NCBI GenBank assembly: GCA_937967505.1
Contig: CALCJM010000060.1
Location: forward strand, 1 to 64,000
Source: an uncultured Pirellulaceae bacterium
GTDB lineage: Bacteria > Planctomycetota > Planctomycetia > Pirellulales > Pirellulaceae
Direction: 5' to 3'
DNA: 64,000 nucleotides
Each line of letters opens with the position of its first letter. The stretch's first letter is position 1. Position numbers and translations under genes: made by a program. The notes beneath the pieces are model-generated. The model made no database searches and was not told the origin of the DNA. It saw only the letters and a list, made by a program, of their open reading frames with translations. This document shows positions 38,712 to 47,408 of the stretch, in pieces.

Positions 38712-38811
38712 GGCGATTGGCAGTTGAGAGCTTACCGTTGGCGATGCTGCCAGCTTCGCTCCGACGCTGGCAGCGTCACCAACGCATGGTAAATTCCTGA
38801 CTGCCAGTCGC
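38710..38811. repeat. Palindromic repeat family B, copy 3
   Basis: It begins with the last bases of the kinase stop (TAAGGCGATTGGCAGTTGAG) and ends CTGCCAGTCGCCC. The core is GTTGGCGATGCTGCCAGC and its inverse. It lies between the convergent kinase and PVC-dehydrogenase genes. Confidence 0.85.
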
Positions 38812-38877
38812 CCAAACGTCTATCAATCGATAAGTCTGCCAATGGTGTGCACCAGCGTGAGGCACCTGCGAATCGCA

Positions 38878-41800
38878 TCACTGCCCGGCCTGCATTAACC
38901 ACCCAATCAAATCCAGTTGCTGCTGCTGCGACAGGGGGGCCAGCAGACCTTCGGGCATCAACGATTGATCCGACTGCCTTCGTTCCTCAATCATGGTTTT
39001 GTCAATTCTTACAATTTCATCTTTGGTCTGTACTCCAATCACTCTGTCGGTTTCCTCGACCACCACACCCGTGACCAGCCGGCCATCATCCAACAGGATC
39101 ACGGACGAACGAAACGAAGTCGCTAGGGTAGCGCCCGGATCTAAAATGTTCTCCAACAGATAGTTTAAATTTGCCCGGTTGGCCCCCGTCAAATCAGGGC
39201 CAATCTTTCCACCTTTGCCAAACATTCGATGGCACTTGCCGCAAACCTGCTCGAACACGCGCTGCCCGCTGGATAAATCAACCTTCGACAACTTCTCCGG
39301 CGTCATTGCCGCAGCCATCTCAGCAATCTGCAATTTACGTTGTCCGGACGTTTTTCTAACCGCGCCCCACACGCTGGCCAGACGCGCGTCAAGTTTTTCA
39401 TCGCCAAAGCTGATCACTTGACGCGCGTGCCAGGCCGTGAACAGACTGCGATTGACCGTTTCATCTGCGATCGCGTCAAGTAAGTCTGCGGACCATTTGG
39501 GCCGTGCGGTAAGCGTATCTATCGCTCCGGATTTTGCGTCCTGGTGCAGGGTTTCAAACGACGCCAGCAACATTTCCGAAACCACCGGAGAGTCAAAACG
39601 GATCATCGTTTTAATCGTATCAAGTGCAAGCGCCCGTTCGGTCAGTAGTGGTTTCAGACGGACCAGATCATCGTCACCGACACTTGATTTCCCCAACGAA
39701 AGAATCGCCTGGCGTCGAATTGGGGCTGCGGCGGACCTGTCCAGTGCAACCTCCAACAACGACGCAACGGATCGACCATCGCCAAACACCCCATTCAGTT
39801 CATCAATCTCCCCCAAAATCTTCAGCCGTTCGGATTCAGTAATTTCGGTATCCCTTTCGAATCTTGTCACGAACTCTGGCCATGATGCGGGCCGATCGGC
39901 TCGCGCCCAACCCTCCAGTCCCACCGTCATCCCCCGCAGCACATCGCGCCGGACGGATCGCGAATCAGCGGCCGTTGCCTCAAGCAATCGTTCAATCGCA
40001 GCGGGGTGGCTGTCGATTTCGGACACCATCCGGCGCACGATGTTCCGCCGCAGGACCGGAATACGACTGTGACGCGCAAGCTCAATCGCAGCATCGCAGT
40101 TGTTCATCAGAAGTGGTTCAATGCGATACCAAATAAGACAGGGTTGCGCGCGGTCGTTGGCATCCTGTTCGTGGTTTGCCAACAGGGCGGCGATCTCCAA
40201 TGCACTTTCGGGTGGCAATCGATTCAGACCACTGGCAATATACAGCCGCACCAATTCAGAGGAATCGTCAACGGCCAACTTTCTCAAACACTCGATCGCA
40301 TCGGTGCTTACCTTCCGCAGTCCATCGGTCAACAACCTGACCGCCCAAACCCGCAAATGTTCGTCTGCCGCTGCGCTTAAGCGAATCAGTTGCGTGTCCC
40401 TGACTCTGTCGATACTGTACAAAAACCAGACCGCTGCCAAACGTTGCGCGGTGGATAAATTTGAATCAAACACCATTCGCTCGGCCGAATAGACCGTGTC
40501 GTCATCCAGCGCCGACTCATGATGTCGATTAACCAGCTCGCGCCTTGCCGCACGCACCCACCATTGATTGGAATTCAGAAAATGTTTCAACAGTTCCGCT
40601 TCTGGCAGTTTGCCCAAGTCCAGCGGTTTCTGTTGCCCGGAACCATCGGAACTTCCGTAACAAAATTTGTAGATACGGCCGGAGCTACGGTGAATGCCGT
40701 CATTTTCATGGCATTCTCCGATATCTGACCAATCCAACACAAACACATTCCCGTCGGGGCCGTACCGAAGTTCGACGCCCCGAAACCACGGATCGCTGGT
40801 GGGAAAGATGTCTTTTCCATGAGTCGCCGTGTAGGAATTTCCCGCGCGTCTGACGTGGTCCTGATTCAATCGGCGACCATGAAAGTTAAGCGTGATCAAG
40901 GCCTGGTCAAAGGACGACGGCCATGATGCTCCCTGGTAGATCATCAGCCCGCTATGTGCATGGCCGCCTCCGGCGGCGTCCGTTCCCGTTGACAGAGCTC
41001 CCTTCTTTGCCTTCCACCAACGCTCGCCTTCTGCCCAGTGAACATGATCGGCCGTCTGCTGGATCACCTGATAGGTGTGGGGGTTAAAGTGCGAACCATA
41101 CATCCGTGTATATCGTGCACCGGGAACCACATGAAACAGGTGCCCGATGACTGTGTTAATCATGAACATTTCTCCCTGCCGGTTGTAGTCCCATCCCCAC
41201 GGATTGGTTGATCCGTGTGCCACCACCTCAAATTTTTTCGAGAGAGGATGGTACCGCCAGATCCCACAATTGATTTTCTGACGTTCATTGGCTGATGAAC
41301 CGGGCAAACCGACGTGGGAGGTTGCTAGGATGCCATGCCGACCATACAGCCACCCTTCAGGCCCCCAACGCAGGCCGTTGACGATATTATGAGCGACGGC
41401 TTGGTCATCGAATCCGGTCAATACCGACTCCGCCGGCCCGTCAGGAATGTCGTCACGATTGCGGTCAGGAATAAATACCATCTCGGGCGCAGCAGTTAAC
41501 CAGACTCCACCTAAACCTATTTCGATTCCCGTTACCAATTTCGACTGATCCCAGAAAATCTTGCGATTGTCAAAGACACCGTCATGGTCAGTGTCTTCGA
41601 AAATCAACACCCGGTCATTGACCGACCGGTCAAACCGCAGGTCAATGTCCCCATAGGTATAGTTTTCCACCACCCACAACCGGCCGCGGTGGTCAAAGGT
41701 CATCGCGATCGGCTGCCGCACATCGGGTTCCGCTGCAAATACAGTTGCCGAAAAACCGTCGGGGAGGTCGAACGCTGCGAGCGCCTCGCGCGCTGTCGTC

Positions 41801-41922
41801 AAGGGCTTGGTCAATTTCTGGGTATCGACTACTTCAGAAATTTGCTGCTGTTTGGGGGCCACCGGTTCATCCGGGGCAAGGTAGGGGACCAACAGAGCGC
41901 AAGCAAGGCAAAGAGTTTTCAT
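38878..41922 (-). CDS. PVC-type heme-binding dehydrogenase with HEAT-like repeats
   Basis: A 1014-residue secreted protein of the large planctomycete 'membrane-bound dehydrogenase' family. A signal peptide covers about the first 15 residues. Then comes a beta-propeller (PQQ/glucose dehydrogenase-like) with Met-Thr-Phe-Asp-His-Arg-Gly-Arg-Leu-Trp-Val-Val-Glu-Asn-Tyr and Leu-Arg-Trp-Gly-Pro-Glu-Gly-Trp-Leu-Tyr. The middle is alpha-helical with HEAT-like repeats. The C-terminus carries one c-type heme site Cys-Gly-Lys-Cys-His (near residue 890) and Gly-Pro-Asp-Leu-Thr-Gly-Ala-Asn. Probably a periplasmic sugar or alcohol oxidase passing electrons to its own heme; substrate unknown. The ATG at 41922 begins the signal peptide. 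Confidence 0.92.
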   Translation of the reverse strand: MKTLCLACALLVPYLAPDEPVAPKQQQISEVVDTQKLTKPLTTAREALAAFDLPDGFSATVFAAEPDVRQPIAMTFDHRGRLWVVENYTYGDIDLRFDRSVNDRVLIFEDTDHDGVFDNRKIFWDQSKLVTGIEIGLGGVWLTAAPEMVFIPDRNRDDIPDGPAESVLTGFDDQAVAHNIVNGLRWGPEGWLYGRHGILATSHVGLPGSSANERQKINCGIWRYHPLSKKFEVVAHGSTNPWGWDYNRQGEMFMINTVIGHLFHVVPGARYTRMYGSHFNPHTYQVIQQTADHVHWAEGERWWKAKKGALSTGTDAAGGGHAHSGLMIYQGASWPSSFDQALITLNFHGRRLNQDHVRRAGNSYTATHGKDIFPTSDPWFRGVELRYGPDGNVFVLDWSDIGECHENDGIHRSSGRIYKFCYGSSDGSGQQKPLDLGKLPEAELLKHFLNSNQWWVRAARRELVNRHHESALDDDTVYSAERMVFDSNLSTAQRLAAVWFLYSIDRVRDTQLIRLSAAADEHLRVWAVRLLTDGLRKVSTDAIECLRKLAVDDSSELVRLYIASGLNRLPPESALEIAALLANHEQDANDRAQPCLIWYRIEPLLMNNCDAAIELARHSRIPVLRRNIVRRMVSEIDSHPAAIERLLEATAADSRSVRRDVLRGMTVGLEGWARADRPASWPEFVTRFERDTEITESERLKILGEIDELNGVFGDGRSVASLLEVALDRSAAAPIRRQAILSLGKSSVGDDDLVRLKPLLTERALALDTIKTMIRFDSPVVSEMLLASFETLHQDAKSGAIDTLTARPKWSADLLDAIADETVNRSLFTAWHARQVISFGDEKLDARLASVWGAVRKTSGQRKLQIAEMAAAMTPEKLSKVDLSSGQRVFEQVCGKCHRMFGKGGKIGPDLTGANRANLNYLLENILDPGATLATSFRSSVILLDDGRLVTGVVVEETDRVIGVQTKDEIVRIDKTMIEERRQSDQSLMPEGLLAPLSQQQQLDLIGWLMQAGQ

Positions 41923-42036
41923 CAACACGGCCAACCACCAGTTCGACAATCAAGACTATCCCGCAATCCTCAAATATTTCGTCTCATTCTACACAAATTG
42001 GCAGAGTGAGCAGACATATCTACATGCTTAAAGCCC

Positions 42037-42140
42037 AAAACGTAGCGAGTGTTGCCAGACGGTGGAGCATAACGGAACAAGTTCGCCGCAGGCTAAAGCA
42101 TCCCCAAGTTCTTCCACACTCTGGCGAGCGTAGCCACGTG
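42037..42140. repeat. Palindromic repeat family A, copy 4 (tandem 1)
   Basis: First of three head-to-tail copies with a period of 126-127 bases. The left arm is somewhat diverged (CGTAGCGAGTGTTGCCAGAC). The interior is a variant shared by all three tandem copies (CATAACGGAACAAGTTCGCC) and different from copies 1-3. Confidence 0.85.
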
Positions 42141-42162
42141 CCTACCCAAACGTTAGTCGCAA

Positions 42163-42266
42163 AAAACGTGGCTACCGTCGCCAGACGGTGGAGCATAACG
42201 GAACAAGTTCGCCGCAGGCTAAAGCGTCCCCAAGTTCTTCCACGCTCTGGCGAGCGTAGCCACGTG
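42163..42266. repeat. Palindromic repeat family A, copy 5 (tandem 2)
   Basis: Second tandem copy, almost identical to its neighbours. The left arm (ACGTGGCTACCGTCGCCAGA) and right arm pair closely. Confidence 0.85.
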
Positions 42267-42288
42267 CTTACCCAAACGTTAGCCGCAA

Positions 42289-42392
42289 AAAAACGTAGCT
42301 ACCGTCGCCAGACGGTGGAGCATAACGGAACAAGGTCGCCGCAGGCTAAAGCATCCCCAAGTTCTTCCACGCTCTGGCGAGCGTAGCCACGT
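42289..42392. repeat. Palindromic repeat family A, copy 6 (tandem 3)
   Basis: Third tandem copy. The linker between tandem copies (ACCCAAACGTTAG) is also repeated. The array sits between the 3' end of lptB and the 5' end of the PVC-dehydrogenase gene. Confidence 0.85.
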
Positions 42393-42444
42393 ACTTACCC
42401 AAGCCATCAGCTTCGGACATCAATTGAACCTTTCTTTCCAAAGT

Positions 42445-43386
42445 TCAATCGAGATCTGTGGATCGGAACGGGGCGACCACCTTTTTCAACTTCCGATTAC
42501 GGGGTTTGGAAAATGTGATCTTCGAATGCGCGCTTCCGATCGCCGCACCATCAACCCCGGGAGCTCCACCTTCGGAACGCGCCTCCATCGGCAACGTGGT
42601 AACGGAGCCAGATGCGTGCCCCGAATCCACCCGCCGTCCACCGCGATCCGCAGCAGACACCTCAGGCAACTCGATGTCGCCAAGATACTTCTTTCTTACC
42701 TCTTCGTGGCGCACGATCTGCTCCGCCGAACCACTGACCAGAATCCTGCCTGCGCTGACCACGTAAGTTCGATCGGCCAACTGTAGGATCGCCCGCGCAT
42801 CATGATCGGTAATCAACACGGCAATCCCGTGATCGCTTAACTCCTTAATGACCACGCGAATATTTTGAACTGTCACCGGATCGATTCCGGCAAACGGTTC
42901 ATCCAGCATGATGATTTGTGGATTCGAGACCAGGCATCGCGCGATCTCCAGTCTTCGGCGTTCGCCACCAGACAAATCGCCCGCCTTCGATTTGCGGATA
43001 TGTGTGATTTTAAACTGTTCCAGTAACTCTTCGCAGCGCGCCTTCTGCTGCCGCCGCGAGAACCCCAAAAACTGCATCATTCCCTTCAGGTTTTGCTCAC
43101 AATTCAACTTTGCGAATACGCTGGACTTTTGAGGCAGGTAGCCCATCCCGCCCTCGCGCGATCGCAAATACATCGGCCATTTGGTAACCTCTTTTCCTTG
43201 CAGAAACACGCGTCCCCGATTGGGCGTGACGATACCGCACATCATCTTAAAAGACGTCGTCTTACCCGCACCATTGGGCCCCAACAGACCAACGATCTCC
43301 CCCGCGTTAACGTCCAGCGATACGCCGTCCACGACGCGTCGTCGTCCATAAATCTTCACCAAACCATCGGCTTCAAGAATTGGCAC
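42445..43386 (-). CDS. lptB: LPS export ABC transporter ATP-binding protein LptB
   Basis: A 313-residue ABC ATPase. Walker A Gly-Pro-Asn-Gly-Ala-Gly-Lys-Thr-Thr, Gly-Tyr-Leu-Pro-Gln-Lys-Ser-Ser-Val-Phe (Q-loop form typical of LptB), signature Leu-Ser-Gly-Gly-Glu-Arg-Arg-Arg, Walker B Ile-Ile-Met-Leu-Asp-Glu-Pro-Phe-Ala-Gly-Ile-Asp-Pro and switch Thr-Asp-His-Asp are all visible. LptB powers transport of lipopolysaccharide to the outer membrane with LptF/LptG. The first 240 residues match the family; an additional C-terminal tail of about 70 residues is rich in Ser, Gly and Arg and has no known domain. It is 35 bases downstream of lepB on the same strand. Confidence 0.93.
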   Translation of the reverse strand: MPILEADGLVKIYGRRRVVDGVSLDVNAGEIVGLLGPNGAGKTTSFKMMCGIVTPNRGRVFLQGKEVTKWPMYLRSREGGMGYLPQKSSVFAKLNCEQNLKGMMQFLGFSRRQQKARCEELLEQFKITHIRKSKAGDLSGGERRRLEIARCLVSNPQIIMLDEPFAGIDPVTVQNIRVVIKELSDHGIAVLITDHDARAILQLADRTYVVSAGRILVSGSAEQIVRHEEVRKKYLGDIELPEVSAADRGGRRVDSGHASGSVTTLPMEARSEGGAPGVDGAAIGSAHSKITFSKPRNRKLKKVVAPFRSTDLD

Positions 43387-43421
43387 ATCTCACCTCCATG
43401 ACTAACACCACAACCGCTTGC

Positions 43422-45284
43422 CTAGCGAATAAACTTCATCCGTTTGAAGTTCGGAAAAAACGGTAATGGCTCGTTCAGCGAATGCGGCCAGAACACAAAC
43501 AACGCACGTCCGATCAGCATCTCGCGTTCAACAAACTTGGGACCACTCCAGACGCGTCCGTCCAAACTCTCGGCGCTGTTATCACCCATCGGAAGGAACT
43601 GGTCCTTGCCGGGGTCTTCGTAGTCTTCCAGATAAAACATGGGAGTTGTCTGCCCTTTTTTTCGGGAAAACAGATCCCTGGCGGCCTTGCTGCTCCATTT
43701 TTCCGGACTTCGCATCATTTGATAGACCAACGACGGATCCGCCAGTGACTCGTTTTCCATCTGGGAAACCTGCACCTGTTCGCGTAATGAGTTACGGCGG
43801 TACTTCATTTCCCCAAAACGATGGAAGCGTTCCAGTAACCGTGCGAGCGAACCGGTTTGATTGGTCGATGTGTAATACACGTCGCGAAAACAGGCGATGT
43901 GATTAATGGTCACTTCAAGATTTTGACAGCCGATTCCCAGCGGTTCGGCGTCTGCTGAATCCTCGATAGAGAAATGGGGAACCGGAATGTCCGACCGTCG
44001 GTAGTCCATCGCATTGAATTCCACCACGCTGTCATCGACCCAAAGATACAATCGATCATCGGCATTAAAGAAACGGACCTTGTATCTGCCCGCCGACGTG
44101 ATGGCCGTCTGGCCTGCAGGTTCCGCGACCGGGTTGCCGTCAGCATCGACGAACTCAATCGTGGATCCCTCCGGTGTTTTTACCGCCAATGTCGCCTTGC
44201 CAGTTTGCGAGTTGACCGTGCAAGTGAAATGAGCACCGCCTTCGACGATCTCGAAACTCAAATTCCCTTTCCCCGACACAATTTCCAAATTGGCCTCAAA
44301 ACCAATGTCGCCCACCCAGTGATAGCCAACGCTTTTTTTGTCCATTGGTCCAATCACGCCATCATTATGAGCGACGTAGTCATTCACCAAACGTCCCTTC
44401 ACATCGAACTCTTTAATCTCGCCCGCGCTGTCGAGCATCTCATTGATTTGCTCCCATTCGACCTCATCGGGACGATTGTTGCTAAACCGCAACCAACTCA
44501 CTTCAGGACGCGCGGTCGATCGATAACGCAAGCTTTCACCAAAGCCCTCGCCAACCCAGTTGGGTTCGCCGCCACGCTGTTCCCAGGATCGTGGCCAACC
44601 GACCTGCCGCAGTGAACTGCCAAAATATCTGGTGTCCGCAATTCGCTCGGCAGTCTGCACCAACTTTTCAGGTGGCTTGGGCTGAATTTTCTTCGACCAG
44701 GTCTCGTCTGGCTGTTTATGCATCGTGTAGATGTCACCGTTTTCGATCAGGATGTTCTCCCCCGGCAACCCAATCAGACGCTTGATGTAGTTCTGTTTGG
44801 CATGATTGGGATTTTTGAAAACAATCACATCGTACCGCTGGGGATCCTCAAAATCGTAGACGAATTTATTGACCAAAATCCTGTCGCCATTGAAGGTATT
44901 GTGTTCTGGATTGGACCGTTTGGTGGGGGTCGTGAAACGGCATAAGGGACAGGTCGTTGCGGCGACCTTGGCATCGTGGCTGGCCCCAACCTGATAATGG
45001 TACCCACACTGTCCGCATCCCAAGTCCTTGTGTTGCCCTTGAAGGGAGGGTGCCATTGACCCGGTTGGAATGATAAAGGCTTCGGCTTCGAATGCCTTGA
45101 ACATCATTGCCAGCACCACGGCGATCACAATCGATTCGACCGTTTCCCGGACGGCCATGCTTTTGAAGAATCCAAAGATTCCCGGTGGCTGATCGTCCGC
45201 AAGGATTGTTGCCGCCGTGCTGGCCTTCGCTTTAACAGCGCGAGGCTCTTCTCCGGGAAAAGACCGTTTTCGTCGTTTGGCCAT
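43422..45284 (-). CDS. lepB: Signal peptidase I with zinc-ribbon and large insertion
   Basis: A 620-residue type I signal peptidase, about twice the usual size. A basic head and one membrane helix (about 50-66) precede the catalytic Ser76 in Ile-Ile-Pro-Thr-Gly-Ser-Met-Ala-Pro-Ser. A four-Cys zinc-ribbon (90, 93, 112, 115) is inserted right after. The general base Lys168 is in Tyr-Ile-Lys-Arg-Leu-Ile-Gly-Leu-Pro-Gly-Glu. Then comes an insertion of more than 300 residues with a beta-sandwich look (Arg-Leu-Tyr-Leu-Trp-Val-Asp-Asp). The conserved Gly-Asp-Asn-Ser-Ala-Glu-Ser-Leu-Asp-Gly-Arg box ends the catalytic core. It removes signal peptides at the outer face of the membrane. Such enlarged forms are typical of planctomycetes. 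Confidence 0.92.
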   Translation of the reverse strand: MAKRRKRSFPGEEPRAVKAKASTAATILADDQPPGIFGFFKSMAVRETVESIVIAVVLAMMFKAFEAEAFIIPTGSMAPSLQGQHKDLGCGQCGYHYQVGASHDAKVAATTCPLCRFTTPTKRSNPEHNTFNGDRILVNKFVYDFEDPQRYDVIVFKNPNHAKQNYIKRLIGLPGENILIENGDIYTMHKQPDETWSKKIQPKPPEKLVQTAERIADTRYFGSSLRQVGWPRSWEQRGGEPNWVGEGFGESLRYRSTARPEVSWLRFSNNRPDEVEWEQINEMLDSAGEIKEFDVKGRLVNDYVAHNDGVIGPMDKKSVGYHWVGDIGFEANLEIVSGKGNLSFEIVEGGAHFTCTVNSQTGKATLAVKTPEGSTIEFVDADGNPVAEPAGQTAITSAGRYKVRFFNADDRLYLWVDDSVVEFNAMDYRRSDIPVPHFSIEDSADAEPLGIGCQNLEVTINHIACFRDVYYTSTNQTGSLARLLERFHRFGEMKYRRNSLREQVQVSQMENESLADPSLVYQMMRSPEKWSSKAARDLFSRKKGQTTPMFYLEDYEDPGKDQFLPMGDNSAESLDGRVWSGPKFVEREMLIGRALFVFWPHSLNEPLPFFPNFKRMKFIR

Positions 45285-45388
45285 GAAATGTTAAAAGGCT
45301 AAAAAAATGGATCGTCTGTTATTGATTTCAGCAAGGCTGTACCCTCACAAAATTGTAGTCGTTTGCCGATTCTTTGAACATATCGATC

Positions 45389-46354
45389 TTATCGGCACCG
45401 CCAAAACTGCTCCTGCCGAATCCCCAGCTTTTTCTGCGTTTGGGCGATGTCTTGGCGGAACCGCTTGGCATCCTCCGGGTAACCCTTGGTCGGCCTCAAA
45501 CCTTCCTGGTGTTGAGCCCAATACCCGTTCCAAGCCCGCATATACACCTCGCGCAAGTACTTGGACACCATCGACGCCAGTGCCACCGGTAATTGGTCCT
45601 CCCCTCTGGCGGTAAAACGAATTTCAGCGTCCACCGCTTGATCCAACCACCGATAAACACTCTGTTCGCCCGACTCTCTGGCAACAAGGACCTCACGGTT
45701 GGTCAAATAGCGCTCAATCAAATGACGATAACTGGAGCGCCCGCCGTGCTTGTCACAGTCCACCAATACCGCCCCCTCGCATTCTGCCAGTAAGCGATCG
45801 ATCACATTCATCGTGCACCCGGAAAGCATATTGGCTTTGTTCCCCTCGATGGCAATCGCATCATTAAACTCCTCCGGCAATACAATTTCCGCATTCACGT
45901 TCAACAGGGACACATCGCTGGACGCGCACTGTGTCAAAAATCGATCCGCCGCGCGCCCCACCGCATCAACCGAACATTTAACCGGTAACGGTACGGCCTG
46001 GTCGGCCAACCAGAACACCCTAGAGAAAAAATCGTCCGTCACATCGCGTTTTACCACGCGTGTCAATTCCCGCAAACTGCGCGGGATCCTCCCTGCCAGC
46101 AGGGAAAGCATCGTCAGAACCGAGCGTTCCAGTTGCTCGATCGACTTCGACCGATAGACGACTTTGGAATCTGCGATCGCGATCGATTGCTTGTCAGGAT
46201 GATTGCGCCCCGGGGGGCGATCAACCACACACGGAGAAAGTAACTGGTACAGATCATCATCGCGCCCATTTGTCTTCCACAGCGTTCCTGTCACAACCAG
46301 CGGTCCCAAATTAGGACCATACCCCGCCTCGTCAGTTCCAATTTTGAAGGGCAA
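45389..46354 (-). CDS. Ribonuclease HII-like protein
   Basis: A 321-residue protein. The start Gly-Thr-Asp-Glu-Ala-Gly-Tyr-Gly-Pro-Asn-Leu-Gly-Pro-Leu-Val-Val is an RNase HII/HIII motif I (Asp8, Glu9), although the canonical Arg of Asp-Glu-Ala-Gly-Arg-Gly is Tyr. Ala-Asp-Ser-Lys (61-64) matches the second motif. The third acidic cluster could be Val-Asp-Cys-Asp-Lys-His-Gly-Gly (198-205), and the C-terminal Ser-Met-Val-Ser-Lys-Tyr-Leu-Arg-Glu matches the last motif. The fold is therefore RNase H-like, with catalytic acids apparently kept, but the protein is about 100 residues longer than RNase HII, with unusual inserts. RNA/DNA hybrid cleavage is inferred only. Confidence 0.78.
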   Translation of the reverse strand: MPFKIGTDEAGYGPNLGPLVVTGTLWKTNGRDDDLYQLLSPCVVDRPPGRNHPDKQSIAIADSKVVYRSKSIEQLERSVLTMLSLLAGRIPRSLRELTRVVKRDVTDDFFSRVFWLADQAVPLPVKCSVDAVGRAADRFLTQCASSDVSLLNVNAEIVLPEEFNDAIAIEGNKANMLSGCTMNVIDRLLAECEGAVLVDCDKHGGRSSYRHLIERYLTNREVLVARESGEQSVYRWLDQAVDAEIRFTARGEDQLPVALASMVSKYLREVYMRAWNGYWAQHQEGLRPTKGYPEDAKRFRQDIAQTQKKLGIRQEQFWRCR

Positions 46355-46608
46355 GAAAACTCTCCTGTGAGGATTCGGTAAGGCTGTACGGCGGAAGGCC
46401 AGAACAACGGCAACTCTTGAACAGGATTGTAACGTCTACAACTAATCGGCAACAGCATCTTCCAAACGCGCGCCAATGCGGGACAATTATCCAATCAACG
46501 AACGGAAGCACACCCAATTACAGAGCGTCTTCCGCCTTACGCCCCCGTGGCCTCCAATCCCATCCATCCATCCATCCATTCCAAATCAAAGTTAAACGGA
46601 CTATCACC

Positions 46609-47346
46609 ATGGCGATGTTTGCCAAACTAGAAAATCGTAACCTCCAACCGGAACTGATGGATGATCCGACGCTACCAGATGCCCAACATGATCATGCATT
46701 GCGTGGCCTAACCCGCATCCATCAATTTTCCGGACTGGTGAACCGTTTTTGGAACCCGGTCCGCACCTGTCTCGAACTGCAATCGCAGTATCGCAGCGCG
46801 GCGGCACCTTTGCCGCGAATTATGGATGTCGGGTGCGGCGACGGTTACCTGCTTCGGCAAATTGGCCAGAAGGCAAGAGCGGCCGGGATTGCGGTCGAAC
46901 TGATCGGCATCGATATGAGCGAAACGGCTTTGCGATTGGCAGAGGCTAAATCGCAGGCTGAACAGATTCAAATTAAGACCCGACAGGTGGACATCCTCCA
47001 ACAAGATCTCCCGCCGTCAGACATTGTGATCAATTCATTATTTCTCCACCATTTTGAGGCTGATCAGGTGGTGCAGATCCTGACGAAGTTCAGCGCTGCG
47101 ACAAAACTGCGGTTGATTGTGGAAGACTTGCGCCGGACGTCGCTCGGATATGTGTTAAGCTATGTCGCGGGTCATGCACTGACCCGCAGTTCGGTCGTTC
47201 ACTACGATGCCCTGCGTTCGGTGGAAGGTGCGTTTACCTGCGGCGAAATGCACGTCTTGGCCAGTCAGGCAGGGCTCGTCGGACACACCTTGACGAAACG
47301 CTGGCCCGAACGTTTTGTCATCGATTGGTCAAACAAGAACCAGTGA
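46609..47346 (+). CDS. SAM-dependent methyltransferase (type III PKS cluster)
   Basis: A 245-residue class I methyltransferase. Motif I is Met-Asp-Val-Gly-Cys-Gly-Asp-Gly-Tyr (72-80), and the acidic residue of motif II is in Ile-Gly-Ile-Asp-Met-Ser. Asn-Ser-Leu-Phe-Leu-His-His-Phe replaces the usual motif IV. It probably methylates the polyketide product made by the gene two positions downstream. The frame is open up to 46417, but the upstream part is unconvincing and includes a run of CATC units; the ATG at 46609 starts the conserved portion. It lies 62 bases before the oxidoreductase gene. Confidence 0.85.
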   Translation: MAMFAKLENRNLQPELMDDPTLPDAQHDHALRGLTRIHQFSGLVNRFWNPVRTCLELQSQYRSAAAPLPRIMDVGCGDGYLLRQIGQKARAAGIAVELIGIDMSETALRLAEAKSQAEQIQIKTRQVDILQQDLPPSDIVINSLFLHHFEADQVVQILTKFSAATKLRLIVEDLRRTSLGYVLSYVAGHALTRSSVVHYDALRSVEGAFTCGEMHVLASQAGLVGHTLTKRWPERFVIDWSNKNQ

Positions 47347-47408
47347 CAGCCTGCGCACAAGCTGATTCAGTGGCCTGCCTTGCACAATACTTCTACTGAA
47401 ACCACTCC

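Noticed and set aside
42037-42392. Regularly spaced repeats resembling a CRISPR array
   Set aside because: The repeated unit is about 126 bases including the interior, the spacing carries no unique spacers, and no cas genes are near. It is a tandem array of family A elements.
46551-46580. CATC microsatellite as phase-variable switch
   Set aside because: It lies outside the chosen methyltransferase coding sequence and is short, so slippage would not obviously change any reading frame.
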